Positions 1 to 7,373 are shown, counted from the stretch's first letter. The stretch is 16,987 nucleotides of DNA from Desulfotignum sp. (GCA_021737445.1 JAIPDY010000049.1:1-16987), one strand, 5' to 3'. Program-made: numbers and translations. The notes: a model not told the origin generated them from the sequence alone.

Positions 1-861
1 TTTTTCAGCTGTCCCGTTTTCGCCAAGCTGATGATAGATTAATATCTGCTTGACCAGGGCATTTTTATATCTGGGGCTTATCTTGAGTGCCTGATTGTAA
101 CATGAAAGGGCCTGCTTTTTTTGGTCTGTACTTTCTTTGATAATGCCAATGAAGTAATATACATCGGCATAGCCTGGATGTTTTTGAATAATGGTATCCA
201 AATTGTTCAGTGCGTCATCAAATTGTTTTAGACAGATCTGTGCGACACCCAGTTTCAGTCTGGCATTGATATATTCAGGGTTTATCTCAAGGGCCTTGTA
301 AAAAGAGGCTGCTGCTTGTTGCATTTTTCCCTGACTCAATAGAGACAAGCCCAAATGATAGTGTACATCGGCAAAATTGGGATTTTTTCCCAGTACAGTT
401 CTATAAATTTCTTCAGCATTTTTCCACATGTTGAGATTGAAAAAAGTGACGGCCATTTTGAGTTTTGTGGGGATGTTCCACGGTTCAATTTCCAGGATTC
501 TGCCAAAAGATGCCATGGCGCCTTTATAATCACCCACATTGTTCTGGCATATGCCTAAAAAATAGTTCAGGTCGATATCTTCAGGATTGAACTCCAGCGC
601 CTTATTAAAATGCATCAGCGCCATTTCATTGTTGTGTGAGGCAAAGTATTTGATTCCGACATTGATGTTTGCCCGGCTGCAATAAAATTTTGCCAGTTTG
701 AACTCCAAAGATCTGGGTGCAGTTTTATCAGCAAGGATTTTTTCAAAACAGGGGATGGCTTTTTCATATTCCAGTCTGTTGTAATGACGCATCCCTTTTT
801 TGTATAAATCATGGTCATCATTTCGCTCAATACCCAGCACTTTTTTTAGGTATTTCTTCAT
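1..861 (-). CDS. TPR-repeat protein, C-terminus cut by window edge
   Basis: A reading frame opens at an ATG at 861 and stays open for 287 codons to the window edge, so the C-terminus is missing. It is preceded by a good ribosome site (AGAGGGTGAG, about 5 nt upstream). The protein shows at least five consecutive 34-residue tetratricopeptide units; repeat signatures such as NKALEFNPED, YKALEINPEY and NQALKISPRY recur at regular spacing. TPR arrays are protein-protein interaction scaffolds. No signal peptide is visible; the N-terminus is charged (MKKYLKKVLG), so a cytoplasmic or membrane-peripheral location is likely. It lies 65 bp downstream of an exopolysaccharide sugar transferase on the same strand, so it is probably co-transcribed and could be an assembly or chain-length partner in polysaccharide export. 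That role is inference from position only. Confidence 0.9.
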   Translation of the reverse strand, partial: MKKYLKKVLGIERNDDHDLYKKGMRHYNRLEYEKAIPCFEKILADKTAPRSLEFKLAKFYCSRANINVGIKYFASHNNEMALMHFNKALEFNPEDIDLNYFLGICQNNVGDYKGAMASFGRILEIEPWNIPTKLKMAVTFFNLNMWKNAEEIYRTVLGKNPNFADVHYHLGLSLLSQGKMQQAAASFYKALEINPEYINARLKLGVAQICLKQFDDALNNLDTIIQKHPGYADVYYFIGIIKESTDQKKQALSCYNQALKISPRYKNALVKQILIYHQLGENGTAEK

Positions 862-926
862 TTTTTCTCACCCTCTTGGATCTTTATAAACTTTCTTCCC
901 GATTCATACAGGAAAGTAATCAGGTG

Positions 927-2396
927 TCAATAGGCCCCTTTTTTAAATATAACAGCGGGAACGGTTCTAAGTAGAATTTTCATATCCTGGGCAGTGGATC
1001 GATTGTTGATATAGATCAGATCGAGCTTCATCCATTCGTCAAACTTTATATCATTCCTGCCGCTGACCTGCCAGATGCAGGTGATGCCCTGAGTTACTGA
1101 GAGTCTTTTCCTGTATAATGGCGTATATTGAGCAACCTCTTCTTCGGTGGCCGGTCTGGGTCCTATCAGAGAGATATCCCCAAGGAAGACATTGAACAGC
1201 TGAGGCAGTTCATCAAGGCTGAATCTTCTTAACTGTCGACCGATCAGAGTTAACCTGGGGTCTTTTTTGATTTTAAAGGCCGGCCCGTCCATTTCATTGA
1301 GGTGTATCAGTTCTTTTTGCATTTGTTCTGCATTTTCAATCATGGAACGGAATTTGAGTAAAACAAACCGTTTGCCATGTTTGCCGATACGTATCTGTTT
1401 GAAAAATACCGGTCCGGGAGAGGATAATTTGATTAAAATGGGTACAACAATCCATATGGGAGTACATGCCATGATGATACCCAGGGAAGCACAGAAATCA
1501 AAAGCACGTTTTATAAACAAGGCTCTGGGACGATAGTAAACAAATTTATAAACGGATAGATTGAAGTCTCCGATATGTTCAAGTGATTTTCTGGGGGGAG
1601 AAGCCCAGGTGTTTTGGGTGCTGGAATGGGTGACAGTTGCAAAATCGATTCCCATGATTGCGCAATTGTTTAACACATACGACAACTCATCGTCATGTTC
1701 ATTTTTTTGCGCGTAAACAACGCAGTTTATGTGATATTGATGGATAATCCAGTTGAATTGCCTGATTTCCCCTATAACCCGTCTTCCTGAGATTTTTTTG
1801 TTGACCTTTTCTTTATCCCCGGTAAGAAACCCTGTCACCCGCAGGCCGGATTCAGGATGTGCGACAATAAAGTTGCAGAGGGCTTTGGATTGTTTGTCTG
1901 TCCCTATTATCAGCAAATGTTTGATAATGTTTTCATTGGAATCGTTCTGTGCCACCAGATATTTTAGATACAGGCGGTTTAATACAAGAGATATAAATAA
2001 GATTCCGGTGGAAGCTGTGATGATGATAGACTTATCTGTCAATGAAATATCAAAAGCGGTCAGCAGGAACGTCAGTATAAGGCAGGCAGTTATGCTCAGA
2101 AGCAATGATTTGACAAATATGATCTGAACAGAAGACACAATGGCATCACTGTATTGTCTGAGCAGTAAAAAAATGCTTGCCGGGATAAAAATGTATAAAG
2201 GAGATAATCCGAGATAAGTTACTGATTTATAAAATAATGGCACGCCTTTGAGATTCTGTTCAATCAAAGTCATCCCAGTGCCTTTGGCGATAGAGATTGT
2301 GACAAGGGGGATAAAAAGAAGATATACCAGCGCAAGACAGATAAAATCGGATGTGATCTGCATAAGGTGCAAATATTTTTTTTGATCACTGAACAT
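927..2396 (-). CDS. Exopolysaccharide polyprenyl glycosylphosphotransferase (priming sugar transferase)
   Basis: This is a 489-residue membrane protein that would transfer a sugar-1-phosphate from a nucleotide sugar to undecaprenyl phosphate, the first step of exopolysaccharide or O-unit assembly. The N-terminal ~145 residues hold four to five hydrophobic segments. A nucleotide-binding-like domain follows (HLLIIGTDKQSKAL, about 160-175). The C-terminal third is a bacterial sugar transferase domain (PF02397 type): KRAFDFC near 296, SPGPVFFKQIRIG near 326, KFRSM near 348, SLDELPQLFN near 393 with the catalytic Asp-Glu pair, IGPRP near 411 and SGRND near 445. This domain order is that of the WbaP/WcaJ-like EPS_sugtrans family. 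A TTG at 2411 is in frame. I prefer the ATG at 2396 because a candidate promoter at 2431-2459 would leave only ~13 nt of leader before the TTG. The substrate sugar cannot be read from sequence. Confidence 0.93.
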   Translation of the reverse strand: MFSDQKKYLHLMQITSDFICLALVYLLFIPLVTISIAKGTGMTLIEQNLKGVPLFYKSVTYLGLSPLYIFIPASIFLLLRQYSDAIVSSVQIIFVKSLLLSITACLILTFLLTAFDISLTDKSIIITASTGILFISLVLNRLYLKYLVAQNDSNENIIKHLLIIGTDKQSKALCNFIVAHPESGLRVTGFLTGDKEKVNKKISGRRVIGEIRQFNWIIHQYHINCVVYAQKNEHDDELSYVLNNCAIMGIDFATVTHSSTQNTWASPPRKSLEHIGDFNLSVYKFVYYRPRALFIKRAFDFCASLGIIMACTPIWIVVPILIKLSSPGPVFFKQIRIGKHGKRFVLLKFRSMIENAEQMQKELIHLNEMDGPAFKIKKDPRLTLIGRQLRRFSLDELPQLFNVFLGDISLIGPRPATEEEVAQYTPLYRKRLSVTQGITCIWQVSGRNDIKFDEWMKLDLIYINNRSTAQDMKILLRTVPAVIFKKGAY

Positions 2397-2430
2397 ATAA
2401 TAGCACCACAATGTTTTTGCCTAAAGGTCA

Positions 2431-2459
2431 TATCTATTTGGAAACGCATGGTTTGTCAA
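2431..2459 (-). promoter_or_regulatory. Candidate sigma-70 promoter for the sugar transferase operon
   Basis: On the minus strand a perfect -35 box TTGACA (2454-2459) is followed after exactly 17 nt by TAGATA (2431-2436), a weak -10. Transcription would start near 2424, about 28 nt before the ATG at 2396. Prediction by eye only. Confidence 0.45.
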
Positions 2460-2581
2460 GGTTAAGAAATTTTCAATTCCCAATGATGCTGTAAGATACT
2501 GTAAACAGATAGTGTGTTTGGGTTTTTTGCAAAGGATGATAAATAAAGTATTTGTCTTAATAAAACTAATAAAATAAATCA

Positions 2582-2605
2582 TTAATCTCTTAATCTTGCT
2601 TAATC
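2582..2605. repeat. Three direct TTAATC repeats
   Basis: TTAATC occurs at 2582-2587, 2590-2595 and 2600-2605, with start-to-start spacings of 8 and 10 nt, i.e. about one helical turn. They lie 45-68 nt upstream of a candidate -35 box at 2650. They could be part of an activator or Lrp-type binding site, but the surrounding DNA is so AT-rich that chance is a serious alternative. Confidence 0.3.
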
Positions 2606-2649
2606 CAGGCAAAAGTCAAAATAATTCCTTATATAATTAAAAATATATC

Positions 2650-2679
2650 TTGACAAAAAAACATGGATCTGGGTAGGGT
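2650..2679 (+). promoter_or_regulatory. Candidate promoter for the catabolic operon
   Basis: A perfect -35 TTGACA (2650-2655) is followed after 18 nt by TAGGGT (2674-2679), a poor -10, as is common for activated promoters. A second, weaker candidate is TTGACT at 2723-2728. Either would give a leader of roughly 50-115 nt before the first gene. Confidence 0.35.
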
Positions 2680-2730
2680 TGGATCAGGGGAAATCCGGTG
2701 CTGGTCTCCATCTGGAACTGTTTTGACTTC

Positions 2731-2742
2731 TCAGGTGCCTGA
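2731..2742. promoter_or_regulatory. Inverted repeat TCAGG-TG-CCTGA, possible operator
   Basis: A perfect 5-bp inverted repeat with a 2-nt centre lies between the candidate promoter at 2650 and the first gene of the operon. Its size and placement would suit a dimeric regulator such as the Lrp-type protein encoded at 5855. No second copy was found that would confirm it. Confidence 0.25.
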
Positions 2743-2799
2743 AGACATTTCCCGGGACGATTAACATCACAGCCAACCATATAATTTTAGGAGGATGCT

Positions 2800-4422
2800 A
2801 TGCCGATCAAAGACAATCGCCTTATTCTGGACGGATATACACTGACCATCGAGGAGCTGATGCAGGCAGGGCAGGACCTGTCCATGGAAGTTACTGTCAA
2901 AGATGACAACTGGCCCAAGATCAGAGAGTGCCGTGCGCTCGTTGACAAATGGGCCAATGAGGAGCGCTGTATTTACGGGGTGAACACCAGCTGCGGCGGG
3001 CTTGTGGACCATCTTCTGCCCAAGGAGCGGGACAACGATTTTCAAAAGAACCTGGTGAGAAGCATCACCACCCAGGTGGGAAAACCGTTTGAAGACACCC
3101 TGGTGAGAATCTTCATGATCGCCCGGGCCAACTCCCTGTGCCGGGGGTATTCCGGCATCAAGGAAAAAAACCTCAAGATTTATCTTGATATGATCAACAA
3201 GCATGTGTTTCCCCTGATTCCCAGGAAAGGATCCCTGGGTACCAGCGGAGACCTGGGACCTTTGGGGTGTATTGCCAGCGTGGCGTTCGGCGAATGGAAA
3301 GCCCGGTACAAGGGTCAGGTGATGCCCGGCAAGGAGGCCATGGATGCGGCCGGTGTGGAGCTGATGCACCTGAATGCCAAAGAGGGGCTGTCTTTGATCA
3401 ACGGCACCTCAGCCATGGTGGGCCTGGCCTGCACCGTGATCACCGAGGCCACCAACACCTTGAAAAATTCAGATATCATTGCCGCATTTGCCATTGAAAC
3501 CCTCATGGGCCGGATCAATCCATTCGATGTCCGGGTGCATGAGCAAAAATACCATCCCGGCCAGTATGCCACTGCCATGAACCTGACCAAACTGCTGACC
3601 GGGTCTGACATGGCCATTGATGAGCAGGAGCTGTCTTTGACGCTCCAGGCGGTGCTTAAAAAACATGAAGGCATTTCCGTTGCAGACATCCCTGTGGAAG
3701 ATGCCTATTCCATCAGGTGCACCCCCCAGTTTGTGGGACCCACCAAAGAGGCTGTCAACCATGCCCATGAGGTGCTGCTGCGGGAGTTGAACTCCAGCAA
3801 TGACAACCCGTTGATTTTTACCGAATATGACACCTTTATCCACAACGGCCATTTCCACGGCCAGCCCATCTCCTTTGCCATGGACTGCTTAGGCATCTCC
3901 ATGGTCAATATCGGGGTTGTTTCGGACCGGCGCATCGACCGGTTTTTAGATCCCTCCAACAGCACGGGGCTGCCCCCGTTTCTGTGCAAAGAAGACACAG
4001 GGGTGCGCATGGGCCTTATGGGCGGCCAGTTCATGACCACCTCGCTGGTGGCGGAAAACCGAACCCTGGCCGTGCCGGCCTCCATTCAGTCCATCACCTC
4101 CACGGCAGATTTTCAGGACATTGTCAGCTTTGGCCTCATCGCCGGCAGAAAAGCAAGAAAAATTGTGGAAAACACCAACCACATCCTTTCCTTTGAACTG
4201 CTGTGCGCAGCCCAGGCAGCTGACCTGCGGGGACCTGAAAAACTGGGACCGGCTGCGAAGGTGATGTATGATGCCGTCCGGGAAACCCTTCCCTACATGG
4301 GTCAGGACAAGGTGTATATAGATGATATGGAGGAACTCAAGGCAAGGATCGAATCAGGTGAGTTTGTCAAAAGAGTGGAAGATGCTGTAGGAGAACTGCT
4401 CATTGTTCATAAAAAAGAGTAA
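2800..4422 (+). CDS. MIO-dependent aromatic amino acid ammonia-lyase / 2,3-aminomutase (AdmH/EncP-like)
   Basis: This 540-residue enzyme belongs to the histidine/phenylalanine ammonia-lyase family, which uses an autocatalytic MIO cofactor to eliminate or shift the alpha-amino group. Visible family residues are the catalytic Tyr in YGVNTSCGG (Y59), the MIO triad in GSLGTSGDLGPLG (T148-S149-G150), Asn in LINGT (N201), and YSIRCTPQ (Y303, carboxylate-binding R306, Q310). The triad is Thr-Ser-Gly, not the usual Ala-Ser-Gly; as I recall, TSG is found in phenylalanine aminomutases of the AdmH/EncP type. The position of the HutH selectivity His is Ile89 (NLVRSIT), and the HutH-specific Glu in its NQEDHVS motif is Gln439 (DFQDIVS). 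Both argue against histidine and for a phenyl-type substrate. It has a strong AGGAGG site 5 nt before the ATG. It is the first gene of the unit, followed by a beta-amino-acid aminotransferase, so I favour a mutase making beta-phenylalanine. A plain lyase making cinnamate is possible. Confidence 0.93.
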   Translation: MPIKDNRLILDGYTLTIEELMQAGQDLSMEVTVKDDNWPKIRECRALVDKWANEERCIYGVNTSCGGLVDHLLPKERDNDFQKNLVRSITTQVGKPFEDTLVRIFMIARANSLCRGYSGIKEKNLKIYLDMINKHVFPLIPRKGSLGTSGDLGPLGCIASVAFGEWKARYKGQVMPGKEAMDAAGVELMHLNAKEGLSLINGTSAMVGLACTVITEATNTLKNSDIIAAFAIETLMGRINPFDVRVHEQKYHPGQYATAMNLTKLLTGSDMAIDEQELSLTLQAVLKKHEGISVADIPVEDAYSIRCTPQFVGPTKEAVNHAHEVLLRELNSSNDNPLIFTEYDTFIHNGHFHGQPISFAMDCLGISMVNIGVVSDRRIDRFLDPSNSTGLPPFLCKEDTGVRMGLMGGQFMTTSLVAENRTLAVPASIQSITSTADFQDIVSFGLIAGRKARKIVENTNHILSFELLCAAQAADLRGPEKLGPAAKVMYDAVRETLPYMGQDKVYIDDMEELKARIESGEFVKRVEDAVGELLIVHKKE

Positions 4423-4433
4423 GCATTATCGGT

Positions 4434-4448
4434 AACGGCCATGCCGTT
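4434..4448 (+). other. Intercistronic stem-loop AACGGC-CAT-GCCGTT
   Basis: A 6-bp perfect stem with a 3-nt loop lies just after the first gene's stop codon, followed by a short repeat (CTTAACA twice). It has no run of T, so it is not an intrinsic terminator. It may mark an mRNA processing or stability point in the 76-nt gap before the aminotransferase. Confidence 0.3.
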
Positions 4449-4498
4449 TAGCTGTTAGCTTAACACTTAACACTTAAAACTTTCATATAGGGGAATTT

Positions 4499-5836
4499 AT
4501 GTCAGTGCATCCTGTTGCCGCCAAAATCGTTGATGAATACCAAAAAAATTATCCGGCTTCCAGAGAGCGGCACCAGCGCCTGGTCAAGTATATTCCAGGC
4601 GGTGCCACCAGGAGTTTGAGTTATTTCAAACCCTGGCCCATCCACATTGATTATGGCAAAGGGGCCCATGTGTATACCCATGAAGGCCATGAGCTTTTGG
4701 ATGTCACCAATGCCTATGGTGCCCTGGTGCACGGGCATGGGGATCCGGATGTGGTGGCGGCGGTGCAGGCTGGTATCGCGCGGGGTTCCCAGTATTCCAC
4801 CCCCACCGACAGCCAGTACCATCTGGCAAAACTGCTGTGCGACCGGGTGCCGGGGTTTGACAAGGTGCGGTTTCTCAACTCCGGCACCGAGGCCACCATG
4901 TTTGCTTTGCGCACGGCCCGGGCCATCACAGGAAAAGACAAGATTCTGAAAATGGCCGGCGGGTTCCACGGCACCCATGACTGTGTGGCTGCCTCCACCA
5001 AGAAGAATGTCATCACCGCCGGTATCCCGGCGGGCATGACAGCCGACATGCTGGAGGTGCCGTTCAATGACCCGGATGCCCTGGAAAAGGCTGTGGCAGA
5101 CAACGCGTCCTGCCTGGCAGCTGTGATCATGGAGCCTTTCCTGGGTGCCGGGGGTGTGGTGTTGCCCAAAGAGGGGTATCTCAGACGGGCCCGGGAGGTG
5201 ACCGCGGCCCATGATGTCCTGCTGATCTTTGACGAGATCTTTTCTTTCAGAGTGGATATGGGCGGGTGCCAGAACCTGTATGGGGTGATCCCGGATCTGA
5301 CCACCGTGGGCAAGGTGGTGGGCGGGGGCCTGCCCATCGGCGTGCTGGGGGGCAGGGCCCAGTTCATGAACATCTACTGCCATGAAAACACGGAAAAACC
5401 GTTGTACCATTCCGGTACATTCAACGGGTATGAAACCGTGATGCAGGCCGGATTTGCCGCCATGTCCAAGTATGATGCCAAATCGGTGGCTGCCCTCAAT
5501 GCCAAGGGAGACCGGTTCCAGAAAGGGCTGCTGGCATGCTTTGCAGAAAACAAATTGAACATCCAGTCCAACCAGATCGGATCGTTGCTCAACATCCATT
5601 TTGTGAACCGGCCCACCACCCGGGCAAAAGATGTGCTGGCTTCTGAAGAGGAGCTGCACACCCTGATGCACCTGTCGCTGCTCAACAAAAAGATTTTCAA
5701 TATTCCCAGGGGGTTGTTTATTTTATCCACAAAGATCACTGATGATGAAATGCAGATGTTTTTGGAAAAAATTGATGATACCTTAAAACAACTGTTGCCT
5801 TTGATTAAAGAAAAATATACCCATTTGCTTTTATAG
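4499..5836 (+). CDS. PLP-dependent class III aminotransferase, beta-amino-acid (beta-phenylalanine) type
   Basis: This is a 445-residue fold-type I aminotransferase that superficially resembles glutamate-1-semialdehyde aminomutase. PLP features: NSGTEATMFALR (128-138), GGFHGTHD (154-161), the cofactor Asp in FDEIFS (D245) and the Schiff-base Lys in TTVGKVVGGG (K272). Two further residues suggest substrate class. PGGATRS carries Arg38, and IPRGLFILS carries Arg404. These align with R41 and R398, which as I recall hold the substrate carboxylate in the Variovorax beta-phenylalanine aminotransferase; GSAM has a different N-terminal motif (PGGVNSPVR). The expected reaction is beta-phenylalanine plus an oxo acid (2-oxoglutarate or pyruvate) to 3-oxo-3-phenylpropanoate plus the amino acid. 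The ribosome site is modest (GGGGA), the start is ATG, and the next gene begins 18 nt after its stop. The exact beta-amino acid is inferred from the neighbouring lyase/mutase and BKACE genes. Confidence 0.9.
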   Translation: MSVHPVAAKIVDEYQKNYPASRERHQRLVKYIPGGATRSLSYFKPWPIHIDYGKGAHVYTHEGHELLDVTNAYGALVHGHGDPDVVAAVQAGIARGSQYSTPTDSQYHLAKLLCDRVPGFDKVRFLNSGTEATMFALRTARAITGKDKILKMAGGFHGTHDCVAASTKKNVITAGIPAGMTADMLEVPFNDPDALEKAVADNASCLAAVIMEPFLGAGGVVLPKEGYLRRAREVTAAHDVLLIFDEIFSFRVDMGGCQNLYGVIPDLTTVGKVVGGGLPIGVLGGRAQFMNIYCHENTEKPLYHSGTFNGYETVMQAGFAAMSKYDAKSVAALNAKGDRFQKGLLACFAENKLNIQSNQIGSLLNIHFVNRPTTRAKDVLASEEELHTLMHLSLLNKKIFNIPRGLFILSTKITDDEMQMFLEKIDDTLKQLLPLIKEKYTHLLL

Positions 5837-5854
5837 GTCACAGGAGAAAGCAAC

Positions 5855-6337
5855 ATGGTACTGGACAGAATTGACAAAAAAATCTTGAATACACTTCAGG
5901 AAAATGGGAAAATAACGAATTCCAAGTTGTCAAAAATAGTTGGAATATCAGCCCCTGCCACTCTGGAGCGGGTTAAGCGCCTGGAACTGGCAGGGGTGAT
6001 CACCCATTTTACAGCCGTGGTGAACCCGGAAAAAATCGGGTTTTCTATCATGGCCATGGTGAACATAAGCCTGAACCTGAGCAATCTGTCTTCCGTGGCC
6101 ATGATAAAGGAAAAGTTCATGGCCTTGGATGAGGTGGTTGAGTGTTACCAGATCGCAGGTGCCAATGATTTTATCCTCAAGGTGGCGGCCAGGGACATCA
6201 AGACCTATGGAGAGTTCATGAACAAGAAATTGACGCAGATAGAGGGCATTCAGGTTATTAAATCCTCTTTTATCATTGACAATGTAAAGGAGAAAAGAAT
6301 GTTTCTGCTCGACCTCGAAGAGGAGTACAGAGTCTAA
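5855..6337 (+). CDS. Lrp/AsnC-family transcriptional regulator
   Basis: This 160-residue protein has the standard Lrp/AsnC layout. An N-terminal winged helix-turn-helix (about 5-60, recognition region LSKIVGISAPATLERVKRL) is followed by a C-terminal RAM ligand-binding domain (about 65-145, with the GANDFILKV strand-loop typical of the effector site). Family members bind amino acids and form dimers to octamers. It lies inside the catabolic unit, 18 nt after the aminotransferase stop, with an AGGAGA ribosome site 8 nt before the ATG. The likely role is local control of the operon in response to phenylalanine, beta-phenylalanine or a related amino acid, probably acting on the 2397-2799 region. 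Which ligand, and activation versus repression, cannot be read. Confidence 0.93.
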   Translation: MVLDRIDKKILNTLQENGKITNSKLSKIVGISAPATLERVKRLELAGVITHFTAVVNPEKIGFSIMAMVNISLNLSNLSSVAMIKEKFMALDEVVECYQIAGANDFILKVAARDIKTYGEFMNKKLTQIEGIQVIKSSFIIDNVKEKRMFLLDLEEEYRV

Positions 6338-6370
6338 TCCAAAACCCAAAACCAGACACCCATAACCCAC

Positions 6371-6376
6371 AGGAGA
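6371..6376 (+). promoter_or_regulatory. Ribosome binding site that selects the second ATG (6384)
   Basis: AGGAGA ends only 1 nt before a first ATG at 6378 but 7 nt before an in-frame ATG at 6384. Only the second has workable spacing, so translation most likely starts with MDKLIIT. Confidence 0.65.
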
Positions 6377-6383
6377 TATGAAT

Positions 6384-7316
6384 ATGGACAAACTAATTAT
6401 CACAGCGGCCATCACCGGTTCGGTCCACATTCCCACCATGAGTGATTATCTGCCCATCACCCCGGATGAGATTGTGGAAGATGCGGTCAGGGCCTGGGAA
6501 GCAGGGGCTGCCATTGCCCATATCCATGTGCGCAATCCTGCCAACGGCCTGCCCGTGTCAGACCCGGACCTGTTCATGGAGGTGCACACCAAGATCAAGG
6601 CCAGGTGCAACATGGTGCTGCTGCCCACCACCGGCGGCGGAATGAACCAGACAACAGAAGAAAAACTGATCCCCATCAAGAAACTCAGGCCTGAGATGTG
6701 TTCCTTTGATCCGGCACCCTTTAACTTCGGTATTTTCCAGATCGCCGGCCGGTTCAAGGAGTACAAGCATGACTGGGAAAAAGATTATCTGGAATTGTGC
6801 AAGAACGTCACCTTCCGGCCCACCTTCAGCGATGACCTGATCTATGCCAAAACCTTTCTGGAGATCGACACCAAACCGGAGTTCGAGATCTATGAGCTGG
6901 GCCATGTGTCCTATGTGAAATGGCTCATGGAGGAAAACCTGGTCAAACTGCCGGTGCACCTGCAGTTTGTGTTCGGCCCCATGGTGGGCTGGATGACCCC
7001 GTCTGTCAAGCACCTGGTGCTGATCCATGATGAAGCCAAAGAGGTTTTAGGTGAGGACAATTTTACCTGGTCTGTGGCAGCCGGCGGCCGGTTCCAGATT
7101 CCCATCACCACCACAGCCATCGCCATGGGGGCCCAGAACGTGCGGGTGGGGCTCGAAGATTCCGTGTATGCGGGCAAAGGGGTTATGGCAAAGGCTTCTG
7201 CCGATCAGGTGAACATGATAAAGAACATTGCAAAAGAGATGAGCCTAACCCCTGCCACTTCAGATGAGGCCAGGAAGATCCTGGGGCTCAAAGGGCTTGA
7301 CAAGGTCAATTTTTAA
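6384..7316 (+). CDS. Beta-keto acid cleavage enzyme (BKACE, DUF849)
   Basis: This 310-residue TIM-barrel enzyme belongs to the BKACE family, whose founding member is 3-keto-5-aminohexanoate cleavage enzyme (Kce). The family condenses a beta-keto acid with acetyl-CoA to give acetoacetate and a new acyl-CoA. Signatures: TGSVHIPTMS with YLPITPDEI near the N-terminus (10-30), the zinc-binding His-X-His in IAHIHVRNP (H46 and H48 when counted from the ATG at 6384), the glycine-rich LLPTTGGG (79-86), and RVGLEDS with the metal-ligand Glu (E258). Position 15 is His, as in many family members, where Kce has a Glu. Placed after a beta-amino-acid aminotransferase, the expected substrate is 3-oxo-3-phenylpropanoate (benzoylacetate), giving benzoyl-CoA plus acetoacetate. 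The family is certain; this substrate is inference from gene order and would be unusual within the family. Confidence 0.93.
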   Translation: MDKLIITAAITGSVHIPTMSDYLPITPDEIVEDAVRAWEAGAAIAHIHVRNPANGLPVSDPDLFMEVHTKIKARCNMVLLPTTGGGMNQTTEEKLIPIKKLRPEMCSFDPAPFNFGIFQIAGRFKEYKHDWEKDYLELCKNVTFRPTFSDDLIYAKTFLEIDTKPEFEIYELGHVSYVKWLMEENLVKLPVHLQFVFGPMVGWMTPSVKHLVLIHDEAKEVLGEDNFTWSVAAGGRFQIPITTTAIAMGAQNVRVGLEDSVYAGKGVMAKASADQVNMIKNIAKEMSLTPATSDEARKILGLKGLDKVNF

Positions 7317-7373
7317 GGAGGCAGGACGTATCGATTCATACCAACCCTGACATTGACATAAAACTTGAAAGAT

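Larger units (their letters stand above)
2397..2799. other. Divergent intergenic region, very AT-rich
   Basis: About 400 bp separate the minus-strand polysaccharide genes from the plus-strand catabolic operon. I find no convincing coding sequence here. The centre (about 2500-2650) is extremely AT-rich; the line 2521-2580 is only about 20% G+C by hand count. It holds three direct copies of TTAATC at 2582, 2590 and 2600, a candidate promoter on each strand, and a short inverted repeat at 2731-2742. The AT-rich core could serve as an UP element, a nucleoid-protein binding region or a regulator target. Confidence 0.8.

Noticed and set aside
2397..2411. Upstream TTG start for the sugar transferase
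   Set aside because: No ribosome site, and it would leave a leader of about 13 nt from the candidate promoter; the ATG at 2396 is simpler.
2767..3369. Minus-strand open frame opposite the start of the lyase gene
   Set aside because: Antisense shadow of the lyase with no family resemblance; the plus-strand gene has complete motifs.
2800..4422. Annotation as histidine ammonia-lyase (hutH)
   Set aside because: The His-selectivity residue and the HutH-specific Glu are replaced by Ile89 and Gln439, the MIO motif is TSG, and no other hut genes are nearby.
4461..4477. Short tandem repeat TTAACACTTAACACTTA
   Set aside because: About two copies of a 7-nt unit in an AT-rich gap; too short to call a functional repeat.
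4502..5671. Long open frame (389 codons) on the minus strand opposite the aminotransferase
   Set aside because: It is a mirror of a GC-rich coding gene on the other strand, has no recognisable domain, and its His/Gly/Gln-rich composition is what antisense of such codons gives.
4499..5836. Annotation as glutamate-1-semialdehyde aminomutase (hemL)
   Set aside because: The TRS motif at Arg38 and Arg404 match beta-amino-acid aminotransferases, and the context is catabolic, not heme synthesis.
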